Below the pieces are notes generated by a model, which was not told the DNA's origin, ran no database searches, and worked only from the letters and a program-made list of their open reading frames with translations. From a virus, in the IMG/VR virus record IMGVR_UViG_3300025577_000042, positions 1-29,837 of that record: a stretch of 29,837 nt of DNA, one strand, 5' to 3'. The number at the start of each line of letters is the position of its first letter. The stretch's first letter is position 1. Below are positions 1 to 6,632 of the stretch, piece by piece. The translations under genes were made by a program, and so were the position numbers.

Positions 1-80
1 ATTTATGTATATATTTACATAAAAATACTAATAATTAAAAAATGTTAAAGTTATTACTTTTTTTTTTAATAAAAAAATGC
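1..80. repeat. 80-bp exact terminal direct repeat, left copy
   Basis: Bases 1-80 are identical to 29758-29837, including the run of ten T. An exact overlap of this size at contig ends is the usual mark of a circular or circularly permuted genome assembled from short reads, which leaves a 29,757-bp unit. It could instead be a true short terminal repeat, but read-depth data would be needed to tell. The repeat contains a palindrome (2-23) and the promoter-like region for the first small gene. Confidence 0.95.
2..23. promoter_or_regulatory. 8-bp perfect inverted repeat, operator- or promoter-like
   Basis: TTTATGTA (2-9) and TACATAAA (16-23) are perfect inverted arms around a 6-nt spacer. The right half contains TATATTTACATAA (10-22), a 13-mer that occurs again at 745-757 in the promoter region of the gene at 789. 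The position between the last lysis gene and the first early gene fits an operator or promoter. No cognate regulator can be named. Confidence 0.4.
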
Positions 81-88
81 TATATTTA
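81..88 (+). promoter_or_regulatory. Possible -7 element (TATATTTA) for the first early gene
   Basis: TATATTTA lies five bases before the ATG at 93 and resembles the Bacteroidetes -7 box TAnnTTTG. No TTG is found about 22 bases upstream, where a T run lies instead. The very short distance to the start codon would give an almost leaderless mRNA, so this is a weak call. Confidence 0.25.
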
Positions 89-92
89 AACT

Positions 93-242
93 ATGAACAT
101 AGCAGTAAAAATTAGAAGACACGAAAATCAAACTGAATACTACGATTTAAAACTTTCTACATACAAAGAAACAATAGAAGGTAAATTCAGTAAAGAAGAT
201 TTACGTTACTTAATACAGCAAATAGACAACGAAATAATATAA
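93..242 (+). CDS. Small early protein of unknown function (49 aa)
   Basis: An ATG-initiated 49-residue frame begins MNIAVKIRRHENQ and ends DNEII. Its stop overlaps the start of the NinG-like gene as TAATG, the same coupling used throughout this genome, and this is the main evidence that it is real. It has no recognisable domain, membrane segment or cysteine motif. It is the first gene after the AT-rich junction region and would be co-translated with the NinG-like protein. Confidence 0.6.
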   Translation: MNIAVKIRRHENQTEYYDLKLSTYKETIEGKFSKEDLRYLIQQIDNEII

Positions 243-634
243 TGCCTAAAAAACCATCAAGAAAAAATTTAATTAAAAAACTTGATAATGTTTTTAGTCA
301 ATATATAAGAAGAAGATTTGCAGTTAATGGAATTACAAAATGTGTTACTTGTGGTAAACAAGCACACTGGAAAGAGTTACAAGCTGGACACTTTATGAGT
401 AGAAAGCATTACTCTACAAGATACGATGAAACAAATGTACAAGTTCAATGCAGTGGATGTAACGTATTTAGATATGGAGAGCAATATAAATTTGGTAGAT
501 ATTTAGAAGAAGCATACGGAGAAGGAACTGCTGAAGATTTACAAAATAAAAGTAGACAAATCACAAAATTTAGTGATATTAGAATAAAAGAAATGATAGA
601 ATATTACAATAAATTACTAACTAACTTAAAATAA
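242..634 (+). CDS. ninG: NinG/Rap-like recombination protein
   Basis: This 130-aa protein matches the lambda NinG (Rap) family, structure-directed nucleases that act on recombination intermediates. Visible marks are a zinc-type pair CVTC (C34, C37), the AGHF-SR block at 48-53, the STRYDETN block at 58-65 and QCSGCN (C70, C73), followed by a GxxYKFG stretch. Lambda NinG is longer, and this lean version retains the Cys/His core. It follows a 49-aa gene with a TAATG overlap and is followed by a strong terminator. A role in processing branched DNA would fit with the SSB-like protein and RecA-fold ATPase further on. The family call is firm; the substrate is inferred from the family. Confidence 0.85.
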   Translation: MPKKPSRKNLIKKLDNVFSQYIRRRFAVNGITKCVTCGKQAHWKELQAGHFMSRKHYSTRYDETNVQVQCSGCNVFRYGEQYKFGRYLEEAYGEGTAEDLQNKSRQITKFSDIRIKEMIEYYNKLLTNLK

Positions 635-657
635 TTCTTGTTTTGTTTTGTTTTCTG

Positions 658-692
658 AAAAGGGGTTGGCTTCGGTTAGCTCCTTTTTTTTT
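658..692 (+). terminator. Intrinsic terminator with UUCG tetraloop
   Basis: A stem of about 13 pairs, several of them G-T, runs from AAAAGGGGTTGGC to GTTAGCTCCTTTT around a TTCG loop (671-674), followed by a run of nine T. It ends the ninG operon. C(UUCG)G is an exceptionally stable RNA loop. Confidence 0.85.
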
Positions 693-708
693 GCTTTATT
701 TTAAATTA

Positions 709-757
709 TTTTATAAACATAGTTGTTAATTAAATAAAAAGTATTATATTTACATAA
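709..757 (+). promoter_or_regulatory. Early-type promoter P1
   Basis: TTG at 723-725 lies 22 bases before TATATTTA at 745-752, matching the Bacteroidetes -33 TTG / -7 TAnnTTTG layout. The 22-mer 709-730 matches 10892-10913 at 20 of 22 positions, and the TTG to TATATT distance is the same there. The transcript would start near 758 with an A-rich leader ending AAAACAAAACAA before the ATG at 789. Confidence 0.65.
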
Positions 758-788
758 CGAAACAAATTATTAACTAAAAACAAAACAA

Positions 789-1091
789 ATGAATGCAACT
801 ATTAAATTAAAAGAAATTACAAAATTATCAAGTGTTGATTTAGCTAATTTAGAATTGAAATTAGAAAACGAAGCTTTAGATTTTAAAGCAGTTTTTTTAA
901 TGTCATCTACTGGCTTGAGTTTAAGAGTAACAAGCGAACACTCAACAGAAGAATTAATAAAACTTTGCAAATGGTTAAATAAATCATCACAAGATGAAAC
1001 TAACTTAAGAAGTAATGAATCAGAGTTAAGGCTTTTTGCAAAAGAAATGATTAAGACAAATAGAAAATTAAATCAAGCAAAAAAATTATAA
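789..1091 (+). CDS. Early protein of unknown function (100 aa)
   Basis: The predicted protein has 100 residues, is charged and helical, and is lysine- and leucine-rich. It contains a stretch rich in leucine heptads near residues 10-30 and a basic C-terminus. I do not recognise a family. It forms a single-gene transcription unit: promoter P1 and an AAAACAAAACAAA leader lie upstream and a hairpin terminator lies six bases downstream. That arrangement suggests separate, probably early and strong, expression. The start is fixed by the leader immediately before the ATG. Confidence 0.75.
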   Translation: MNATIKLKEITKLSSVDLANLELKLENEALDFKAVFLMSSTGLSLRVTSEHSTEELIKLCKWLNKSSQDETNLRSNESELRLFAKEMIKTNRKLNQAKKL

Positions 1092-1096
1092 TAACC

Positions 1097-1120
1097 AAAG
1101 GGGTGTAAAAACCCCTTTTT
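1097..1120 (+). terminator. Intrinsic terminator after the 100-aa gene
   Basis: AAAGGGGT (1097-1104) pairs with ACCCCTTT (1111-1118) around the loop GTAAAA, followed by T. The GTAAAA loop recurs in the terminators at 2568 and 20996. Confidence 0.8.
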
Positions 1121-1136
1121 ATAAAACAAAACAAAT

Positions 1137-1289
1137 ATGCATTACAGAATAACAACGCAAGACAGTCAAATTATTAGAGAAAAAGATTATTTTAAAGCAT
1201 ACACATATTCTTTATTTAATAAATGTATTTTAGAAAGAGTTAATGGCTCTGGAGTAGGATTAGAAATTAATAATTTTACAAACTTATGA
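1137..1289 (+). CDS. Small protein of unknown function (50 aa)
   Basis: A 50-residue frame starts MHYRITTQDS and ends in an ATGA overlap with the next gene at 1286. The leader AAAACAAAACAAAT directly precedes the ATG, as at 789, 5731 and 11116, supporting real translation. The sequence looks beta-rich, without cysteine clusters or membrane segments. I do not recognise a family. Confidence 0.65.
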   Translation: MHYRITTQDSQIIREKDYFKAYTYSLFNKCILERVNGSGVGLEINNFTNL

Positions 1290-1495
1290 AAAACGAACCT
1301 ATACACGAAACAGTAAAAGACTTATACACTTTTAAAAATATGCAAATAGATGCATTACAAAAAGAACTATGTATAGCAAACAAAAGAATAACTAATTTAG
1401 AAACATTTATATTTGAGTTATGTGATGACAGTTGTCCAGAATCATATAAAGATATAGTAAGAAAAGAAGTACTAAATGACTTTACAAGAGATTAA
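1286..1495 (+). CDS. Small coiled-coil protein of unknown function (69 aa)
   Basis: This 69-aa protein has a likely coiled coil over roughly residues 15-45, with leucine and isoleucine spacing. A short Cys-containing turn, ELCDDSCPESYKD, follows. It overlaps both neighbours, by ATGA upstream and about 20 bases downstream, which indicates translational coupling. No family was recognised, and no function can be assigned from sequence alone. Confidence 0.6.
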   Translation: MKNEPIHETVKDLYTFKNMQIDALQKELCIANKRITNLETFIFELCDDSCPESYKDIVRKEVLNDFTRD

Positions 1496-1730
1496 CTTTC
1501 ATACTAACTATGAACTATTAGCTAACTTATTGTTAGAGTTTAATAAAGCTAAACCTAAAGAAGCTGATAAATATATGAAAGCATTAAGCGAAATGTATTT
1601 TTATATAAACTCAATGCACATAGAAAACAGAGAATTAAGATTAAACAACAGTAACATTAAACAAGAAATAAGAAAACAGACTCAAGAATTTTATGAGTTT
1701 AAAAACAATGTAGAACAAATAATAAAATGA
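1476..1730 (+). CDS. Helical protein of unknown function (84 aa)
   Basis: This 84-aa, almost wholly helical protein is rich in Asn, Glu and Lys. Its second half, with NSNIKQEIRKQTQEFYEF, looks like a coiled coil. The ATG at 1476 gives a 20-base overlap with the previous gene; later in-frame ATGs exist, so the start is uncertain. Its stop overlaps the next small gene as ATGA. No family was recognised. Confidence 0.55.
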   Translation: MTLQEINFHTNYELLANLLLEFNKAKPKEADKYMKALSEMYFYINSMHIENRELRLNNSNIKQEIRKQTQEFYEFKNNVEQIIK

Positions 1731-1843
1731 GAAAATTAAAACAACCAAAAGGTAAAGTAAAATTCATACCTTGCGATGAATTCAGCCAAACATATAATTG
1801 GCAAAAAACAAATAAACACGGAAAACTAAAAGCAAAAAAATGA
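1727..1843 (+). CDS. Very small basic protein (38 aa)
   Basis: A 38-residue frame starts MRKLKQPKGKVKFIP and ends with a Lys-rich tail. It bridges two genes exactly, with ATGA overlaps at both ends (1727 and 1840), a pattern unlikely by chance. The high Lys/Arg content could suit nucleic-acid contact, but that is only inference. It is short enough to be missed by default gene finders. Confidence 0.55.
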   Translation: MRKLKQPKGKVKFIPCDEFSQTYNWQKTNKHGKLKAKK

Positions 1844-2265
1844 ACAGAGAAAAACTATTAGACTTGTACAACAAGTACGAACTAACAAAAGACGATGTAT
1901 ATAAACATCAACATTATGTAATTATTACAAGAATGGGTATTGAAAAAATACAAGCAAAAGAAAAAATAAGTATTAGCTATGAGGTTATAAAATGCGAAAC
2001 AAACTTTGCAGTATTTAAAGCCATTGCATTTCTTAACAGTAAACCAAGTGTATTAATTGAAACCTTTGGCTCTGCTTTAAAAGGTAGTTCATTTAAAGAT
2101 GGTAATTGCAATACTTGGTATGTAGCTGAAATGGCAGAGAAAAGAGCTTTATCAAGAGCAGTACTTAAACTAACTGGCTTTTATGAGTTAGGGGTATTTG
2201 GAGAAGACGAATCAGAAGATTTTAAAAAAGTAAATAAAGATAAATTAATAAACTTAAATAAATAA
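1840..2265 (+). CDS. Probable recombination or replication accessory protein (141 aa)
   Basis: The 141-aa protein carries a conserved-looking block near residues 92-119, with WYVAEMAEKRALSRAVLKL followed by a Gly/Tyr-rich turn and acidic tail. Similar AEKRA-RAVLKL helices occur in phage proteins encoded beside SSB and in some annealing-protein families, which is the reason for the guess. It sits two bases upstream of the SSB-like gene, which precedes a RecA-fold ATPase. A role in single-strand annealing or loading is plausible but unproven. No catalytic residues stand out. Confidence 0.55.
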   Translation: MNREKLLDLYNKYELTKDDVYKHQHYVIITRMGIEKIQAKEKISISYEVIKCETNFAVFKAIAFLNSKPSVLIETFGSALKGSSFKDGNCNTWYVAEMAEKRALSRAVLKLTGFYELGVFGEDESEDFKKVNKDKLINLNK

Positions 2266-2267
2266 CA

Positions 2268-2561
2268 ATGGCATCATTAATCAATTTAAACATCAACGTA
2301 GAAAATCTACCTAAAGAAAAATTTGTAAAAGGAAAGAAAGGGGTTTACTATAACTTTACAATAAGTGTAAACGATGATACTAATCAATTCGGTCAAAACG
2401 TATCAGCTTTTGATTCACAAACAAAAGAAGAAAGAGAAGCTAAAAAACCAAAGCAATACATCGGAAATGGCAAAGTAGTTTGGACTGATGGCAAGTCCAC
2501 TAAAGCACAGCAAGAAGCTCAACCACAAGACAACGACAACAATGTAGATTTACCATTTTAA
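2268..2561 (+). CDS. ssb: Single-stranded DNA-binding protein-like (97 aa)
   Basis: The 97-aa protein resembles a minimal OB-fold SSB. A beta-rich N-terminal half (MASLINLNINVENLPKEKF, then GVYYNFTISVND) is followed by a low-complexity Gln/Asp/Asn linker and the tip NVDLPF. An acidic tip ending in Pro-Phe is the usual partner-docking tail of bacterial and phage SSBs. It is shorter than Escherichia coli SSB (about 178 aa). It lies between the 141-aa putative recombination protein and the ATPase gene, and a terminator follows the stop within six bases. Confidence 0.7.
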   Translation: MASLINLNINVENLPKEKFVKGKKGVYYNFTISVNDDTNQFGQNVSAFDSQTKEEREAKKPKQYIGNGKVVWTDGKSTKAQQEAQPQDNDNNVDLPF

Positions 2562-2567
2562 TATTTG

Positions 2568-2594
2568 GGAGGGTGTAAAAGCCCTCCTTTTTTT
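2568..2594 (+). terminator. Terminator hairpin whose T tract abuts the next start codon
   Basis: GGAGGG (2568-2573) pairs with CCCTCC (2582-2587) around TGTAAAAG, followed by seven T (2588-2594). The ATG of the ATPase gene begins at 2595, directly after the T run. A longer TTG-started reading of that gene would begin inside this hairpin at 2565, which argues against the longer start. Confidence 0.8.
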
Positions 2595-3437
2595 ATGACC
2601 GAAGAACAGAAAATGTTTATGCAACTCTTGGAAGATGAGTGTGTAATAAATACTAATGACATAGTAGAATATCCACCAGTAGCAATATCTATGGGAGAAA
2701 CAACTATACAAACACCTAAAGGCACAAAGACCTTACCAATTCCGATTGGAACGTATGGCAACTTTAGTTTTGTACAAGCAGCTCCTAAAACTGGTAAAAG
2801 TTTTTTCATAAGTCTTTTAGCTTCTGTTTATTTAGGAGGTTCAAATAAGTTTGGTGGAGATTTAAGAGGACATAGGGGAGATAAATGCCTTATACATTTT
2901 GACACAGAGCAAGGTAAGTTTCACGCAAGTAGAACAATGAAAAGAGCTATTTCAATGAATAACAATGTAGATACTGATTGTTATCATACTTTTGGATTAA
3001 GAACAGTAGGATATAAAAATAGAGTAGCATTTATAGAATATTATTTAAAAGAAAAAATAGAGAAAGGTAAAGTAGGTTTAGTCGTAGTAGATGGAATTGC
3101 CGATTTATGCTCTGATGTAAATTCGATGGAGCAATCTAATTTTGTAGCACAAAAATTAATGGAATGGTCGCAGAAGTTTAATTGTCATATAATTACTGTA
3201 ATACATAGTAATTTTGGTAGCGACAAACCCACTGGAAATTTAGGTAGTGCGTTAGAGAAAAAGAGTGAGCAACAAATACAAATAGAACGAAACACAGTAA
3301 ACAAGGATTGGATAACAGTTAAATGTAAACGTAGCAGAGGTTTTGCTTTTGAAACATTTAGCTTTAAAGTTAATGACATAGGTCTACCAGAGATAGTTGG
3401 AGATTTATATAATCCCTTAAAAGGTGTAAGTTTTTAG
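2595..3437 (+). CDS. RecA-fold P-loop ATPase (Sak4/RepA-like)
   Basis: With the ATG at 2595 the protein has 280 aa. Walker A is AAPKTGKS (62-69) and Walker B is GLVVVDG (about 161-167, Asp166). TVIHSNFG near 201-208 matches the sensor strand of RecA/DnaB-fold ATPases. This is the build of AAA_25/RepA-like and Sak4 (Rad51-like) phage proteins. Sak4 proteins anneal single strands with a partner SSB, and an SSB-like gene lies immediately upstream, so a recombination mediator is the better guess; a RepA-like helicase remains possible. The upstream terminator hairpin may attenuate its expression. The T-tract/ATG junction decides the start. Confidence 0.75.
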   Translation: MTEEQKMFMQLLEDECVINTNDIVEYPPVAISMGETTIQTPKGTKTLPIPIGTYGNFSFVQAAPKTGKSFFISLLASVYLGGSNKFGGDLRGHRGDKCLIHFDTEQGKFHASRTMKRAISMNNNVDTDCYHTFGLRTVGYKNRVAFIEYYLKEKIEKGKVGLVVVDGIADLCSDVNSMEQSNFVAQKLMEWSQKFNCHIITVIHSNFGSDKPTGNLGSALEKKSEQQIQIERNTVNKDWITVKCKRSRGFAFETFSFKVNDIGLPEIVGDLYNPLKGVSF

Positions 3438-3438
3438 T

Positions 3439-4011
3439 ATGACAGAATTTTTAGTAGCATTAGGTAAAAATCATAAAGAGTGGGTACAAATAGCAAAAAA
3501 TCTAGGTGCGAAGGACTATGCAGAAGACATAGTACAAGAAAGCTATTTGAAGATTATTAAATATGCAGACAATAAAAAAGTATATAGCAATGGTAAATAT
3601 TCTAAAGCATATATGTATTTCACAATTAGAAGTGTATTTATCAACTATATTAAATTGAAAAACAAAGTACATAAAACACAAATAGAAGAATTTTACAAAG
3701 ACAAAGACTTTAACGAGATTCCAGAAAAAGATATGCATAAATTTACAGCTACTGATGAAATAAAAAAAGAAGAAGCGTTTTGGAGATTATGTCAAAAGAT
3801 GGATAACGAGTTAGATGAGTGGCATTGGTATGATAAAAGTATTTATGAATTATATAGAGATACAGATTTAAGCATTAGAGGTTTATCAAGTGAAACTAAA
3901 ATAAGTCCTGTTAATATATTTCACACACTAAAAAAAGGCAAAGATAAAATAAGAGATAAGTTTAGTGAAGACTACGAAGATTTTAAAAACCAAGATTATA
4001 ATTTAATATGA
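3439..4011 (+). CDS. Sigma-70-family RNA polymerase sigma-like factor
   Basis: This 190-aa protein has the two-domain layout of a small ECF-like sigma factor. A region 2-like helix bundle (about 10-75) contains DYAEDIVQESYLKIIKYA, the typical sigma-2 AEDxxQE signature. A region 4-like helix-turn-helix (about 131-174) contains YELYRDTDLSIRGLSSETK and SPVNIFHTLKKGKDKI. It starts one base after the ATPase stop and overlaps the next gene by ATGA. A phage sigma factor would redirect host RNA polymerase to late promoters; the repeated TTGTTTTATAAAAAA-like motifs before virion genes are candidate targets. The family call is fairly firm; the target is inference. Confidence 0.7.
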   Translation: MTEFLVALGKNHKEWVQIAKNLGAKDYAEDIVQESYLKIIKYADNKKVYSNGKYSKAYMYFTIRSVFINYIKLKNKVHKTQIEEFYKDKDFNEIPEKDMHKFTATDEIKKEEAFWRLCQKMDNELDEWHWYDKSIYELYRDTDLSIRGLSSETKISPVNIFHTLKKGKDKIRDKFSEDYEDFKNQDYNLI

Positions 4012-4418
4012 AACCACCAAAAGACAAACGTACTAAAGAGTACAAACAATGGAAAGCAAATTACGACAAACAATCTAAAGGATTAGGAGACACTATTGCC
4101 AAAATCACTAAAGCTACTGGAATAGAGAAAGCTGTTAAGTTTATAGCTGGAGAAGACTGTGGATGTGAAGAAAGACAAATAGCTTTAAATAAAGCATTTA
4201 GGTATAAAAGACCAAAGTGTCTATCAGAAACTGAATATTATTATTTACAATATTGGTTTGAAAAAAATAGAACAAGAGTAAACCCAGAAGAACAAAAGAA
4301 ATTACTAGAAATATACAACAGAGTATTTAATGAAAAAAAAGTAATGACATCTTGTGGAAGTTGTATAAGAAATATAACTAATGAATTAAACTCTTTATAT
4401 AAAACCTATGGAAATTAG
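4008..4418 (+). CDS. Conserved-looking Cys-rich phage protein (136 aa)
   Basis: A basic N-terminus leads to GLGDTIAKITKATGIEKAVKF, then EDCGCEERQIALNKAF and KRPKCL. A second Cys pair, TSCGSC, lies near the C-terminus. The block with GLGDTI and DCGCEER looks familiar from Bacteroidetes phage hypothetical proteins, but I know no assigned function. The cysteines could bind zinc or iron-sulphur. It overlaps the sigma gene by ATGA and the phosphoesterase gene by 11 bases. Confidence 0.65.
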   Translation: MKPPKDKRTKEYKQWKANYDKQSKGLGDTIAKITKATGIEKAVKFIAGEDCGCEERQIALNKAFRYKRPKCLSETEYYYLQYWFEKNRTRVNPEEQKKLLEIYNRVFNEKKVMTSCGSCIRNITNELNSLYKTYGN

Positions 4419-5118
4419 ACCACGTATTAACGGAAACAAAAAAGCAGCTTACGAGAACATAACCAAGAAAGAAACTAGAGTTCTTGTTATAGGAGACTTA
4501 CACGAGCCATTTTGTTTAGATGGGTATTTAGAACATTGTCAAGAAACTTATGCAAAGTACAATTGTAATAGAGTTGTGTTTATTGGAGATGTGATTGATA
4601 ATCATTATTCATCATATCACGAATCAGATGCTGACGGACTTGGAGGAGGACAAGAACTAGAATTAGCAATAAGTAAAATAGCTAATTGGTATCAAGCATT
4701 TCCTAAAGCTCACGTTACAATAGGAAATCACGATAGACTTATAATGCGTAAAGCACAAACAAGCGCAGTACCAAAGAAATGGATAAAGGCTTACAAAGAT
4801 GTGTTAGAAGTACCACAATGGAAGTTTGTTGATAGAGTTGTAATTGATGGGGTGCAATATATACACGGAGAAGCTGGAACTGCAAGAACTAAATGTAGAG
4901 CTGATATGCAAAGTACAATACAAGGACACTTACACACACAATGTTACACAGAATGGTATGTGGGTCAAAACTTTAAAGTATTTGGTAGTCAAGTAGGTTG
5001 TGGTATTGATGCAACTGCTTATGCTATGGCATACGCTAAAAGAGGAAAAAAACCAGCTATTGCTTGTGCAGTAGTGTTAGGAGGGCATACAGTAATCAAT
5101 GAACTAATGGAATTATGA
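4408..5118 (+). CDS. Calcineurin-like metallophosphoesterase
   Basis: All five metal-binding motifs of the family are present in the 236-aa protein: GDLH (29-32), GDVIDNH (60-66), GNHDR (106-110), H153 in YIHGE, and GHLH (173-176). Such enzymes hydrolyse phosphomono- or diesters with two metals; phage members include nucleotide phosphatases and Mre11-like nucleases. The short size and lack of a capping domain favour a stand-alone phosphatase or phosphodiesterase. Its place among nucleases and recombination genes makes a DNA or nucleotide substrate likely, but the substrate cannot be read from sequence. Confidence 0.85.
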   Translation: MEIRPRINGNKKAAYENITKKETRVLVIGDLHEPFCLDGYLEHCQETYAKYNCNRVVFIGDVIDNHYSSYHESDADGLGGGQELELAISKIANWYQAFPKAHVTIGNHDRLIMRKAQTSAVPKKWIKAYKDVLEVPQWKFVDRVVIDGVQYIHGEAGTARTKCRADMQSTIQGHLHTQCYTEWYVGQNFKVFGSQVGCGIDATAYAMAYAKRGKKPAIACAVVLGGHTVINELMEL

Positions 5119-5537
5119 TTAGCACATTCCAAGAAGATTTAAAAGTTGGTAAATTATATGAAAATATAGTTTTAAATAAAATTAAAAGGAAATATCCTAA
5201 AGCTCATATTATTGATGGTTATTGCAAAGATTGGGATATATTTATTCCAGAACTTAATTTTGGTGTAGAGGTTAAATCTGATAAAAAAAGTTTATATACT
5301 GGAAATATAGTTATTGAAATAGAAATGAATGGAAAACCATCAGCATTGGCAACAAGTAAATCTAAATGGTGGGTTATATATGATGGAGAAAATTTTAATT
5401 GGCTAACTATAACAAACATAAAGAGATGTATTATAGAAAATAAATTAAAATACGTTGAGTTTGTTGGAAAAGGAGATACTAAATCTAAAAAAGCATATTT
5501 AATTAAAAAACAAATGTTATATAAATATAAAGAATGA
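5115..5537 (+). CDS. PD-(D/E)XK-type nuclease candidate
   Basis: The 140-aa protein has the alpha-beta core order of PD-(D/E)XK nucleases: an early helix with Glu16, then KDWDIFIP with Asp41, a strand with GVEVKSDKK giving Glu52-x-Lys54, and a later strand KWWVIYDG. That D...ExK spacing is the standard catalytic layout. Small phage members act as Holliday-junction resolvases or recombination nucleases. It overlaps the phosphoesterase gene by ATGA and the next small gene by ATGA. The fold is a motif-level call; specificity is unknown. Confidence 0.6.
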   Translation: MISTFQEDLKVGKLYENIVLNKIKRKYPKAHIIDGYCKDWDIFIPELNFGVEVKSDKKSLYTGNIVIEIEMNGKPSALATSKSKWWVIYDGENFNWLTITNIKRCIIENKLKYVEFVGKGDTKSKKAYLIKKQMLYKYKE

Positions 5538-5686
5538 AAAATAAAAAATACACAACTAAAGAAAGGTTTAAGATACTTGAATCTACAGTAGCAACTTTAT
5601 ATGTAGCAATAGAAAAGCAATCAAAAAAAATAGATGTGATAGATAAATTTTTAACTAAAGCAACAAAAGATTACAAAGAAGACTAG
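5534..5686 (+). CDS. Small helical protein of unknown function (50 aa)
   Basis: A 50-residue frame begins MKNKKYTTKERFKILE and ends YKEDtag. It overlaps the nuclease gene by ATGA, supporting coupled translation. The sequence is consistent with a helical coiled-coil microprotein (ILESTVATLYVAIEKQSKKI). No family was recognised. It closes the first early operon, before the promoter at 5707. Confidence 0.55.
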   Translation: MKNKKYTTKERFKILESTVATLYVAIEKQSKKIDVIDKFLTKATKDYKED

Positions 5687-5706
5687 TATATATTAACAAA
5701 ATTGTT

Positions 5707-5730
5707 TATATTTGCACAAAACAAAACAAA
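5707..5730 (+). promoter_or_regulatory. Bacteroidetes-type -7 element and A-rich leader
   Basis: TATATTTG at 5707-5714 is an exact TAnnTTTG box. It is followed by the leader ACAAAACAAAACAAA directly before the ATG at 5731. A TTG about 22 bases upstream is not present, so the -33 half is weak or absent. Confidence 0.5.
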
Positions 5731-5952
5731 ATGAAAAAAGAAGTAACAGTAGAATATGATAACATAGCATTAGTTGTTGTGGGAGAATATGAAAAAGGAC
5801 AAGATGGTAGTTATATGTATCCAGATTTTAGTAGTGATTTTAATTGTTTTAAAGTGCTATGTGGAGGACAAGACATTATAGACATACTAGAACAAGAAGT
5901 AATTGATGAGCTAGAGAATCAAGCTATAGAAATAATAGAAGAACAATGGTAG
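5731..5952 (+). CDS. Small acidic phage protein of unknown function (73 aa)
   Basis: This 73-aa protein starts MKKEVTVEYDNIALVVVGEY and ends in an acidic helix, DIIDILEQEVIDELENQAIEIIEEQW. The beta-then-helix layout and GEYEKGQDGS loop look like a small conserved early phage protein, but I cannot name the family. It is the first gene behind the TATATTTG box and overlaps the exonuclease gene by seven bases, so it heads the second early operon. Confidence 0.65.
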   Translation: MKKEVTVEYDNIALVVVGEYEKGQDGSYMYPDFSSDFNCFKVLCGGQDIIDILEQEVIDELENQAIEIIEEQW

Positions 5953-6632
5953 TTTTATTTGATGCAGACAGTTTAGTATATTCTTCTTGCTGTGGTGTTG
6001 ATGACATACTAGATGAAGCTATAGGAAAGTTTGATGAGATATTTATGTCAATTGTAAATAGACTAGAAGAAACCTACCAAATAGAAAGAGTAATTACTTT
6101 TAACAATAGTAAAGGTAATTTTAGAAAACTACTAGACCCAAACTACAAAGCAAACAGAAAGAAACAAGAACATCCTAAATTACTATTTGAGATGCACGAA
6201 CATATCCAAGAGATATATAGCACAAAAAGTTCTTATGGTGTAGAGACAGATGATTTGGTTGCAACGTATTGGAAAACACTAACAGACGAATTAGGACACA
6301 ACAATGTAATAATAGTATCACTAGATAAGGATTATAAGCAACTACCTTGCCTTATGTATAACTATCACTACAAACACCAAGAGATAATAGATATAAGTCC
6401 TTACGATGCTTTATATAACTTCTATGAACAAATGATAGTAGGAGATAGCGCAGACAATGTAAACTACTGTAAAGGGTATGGAAAGGCATATGCAAAGAGA
6501 TTGTTTAAAAATTGTGAGACACATTACCAATTTACAAAAAAGACATACGAGTTATTTAAAACAATATACAAATCAAAAGCAAAATTAAAATACATACAAT
6601 GTTATAACCTTTTAAAATTAAGAACAAAATGA
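5946..6632 (+). CDS. FEN-type 5'-3' exonuclease
   Basis: This 228-aa protein has the acidic motifs of the T4 RNase H / T5 D15 / PolI N-domain family: LFDADSL (Asp6, Asp8), NYKANR (66-71), GVETDDLV (Glu100, Asp102, Asp103), SLDKDYKQL (Asp127, Asp129) and a helix-3-turn-helix start at VGDSADNV (166-172) with GYGKAYAKRL. It would remove RNA primers and 5' flaps during replication. No DNA polymerase domain is attached or encoded nearby, so it probably works with host polymerase I or III. It overlaps both neighbours. Confidence 0.85.
   Translation: MVVLFDADSLVYSSCCGVDDILDEAIGKFDEIFMSIVNRLEETYQIERVITFNNSKGNFRKLLDPNYKANRKKQEHPKLLFEMHEHIQEIYSTKSSYGVETDDLVATYWKTLTDELGHNNVIIVSLDKDYKQLPCLMYNYHYKHQEIIDISPYDALYNFYEQMIVGDSADNVNYCKGYGKAYAKRLFKNCETHYQFTKKTYELFKTIYKSKAKLKYIQCYNLLKLRTK

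Noticed and set aside
2565-2594. TTG start for the RecA-fold ATPase
   Set aside because: It would place ten codons inside a perfect terminator hairpin; the ATG at 2595 directly after the T tract is far more likely.
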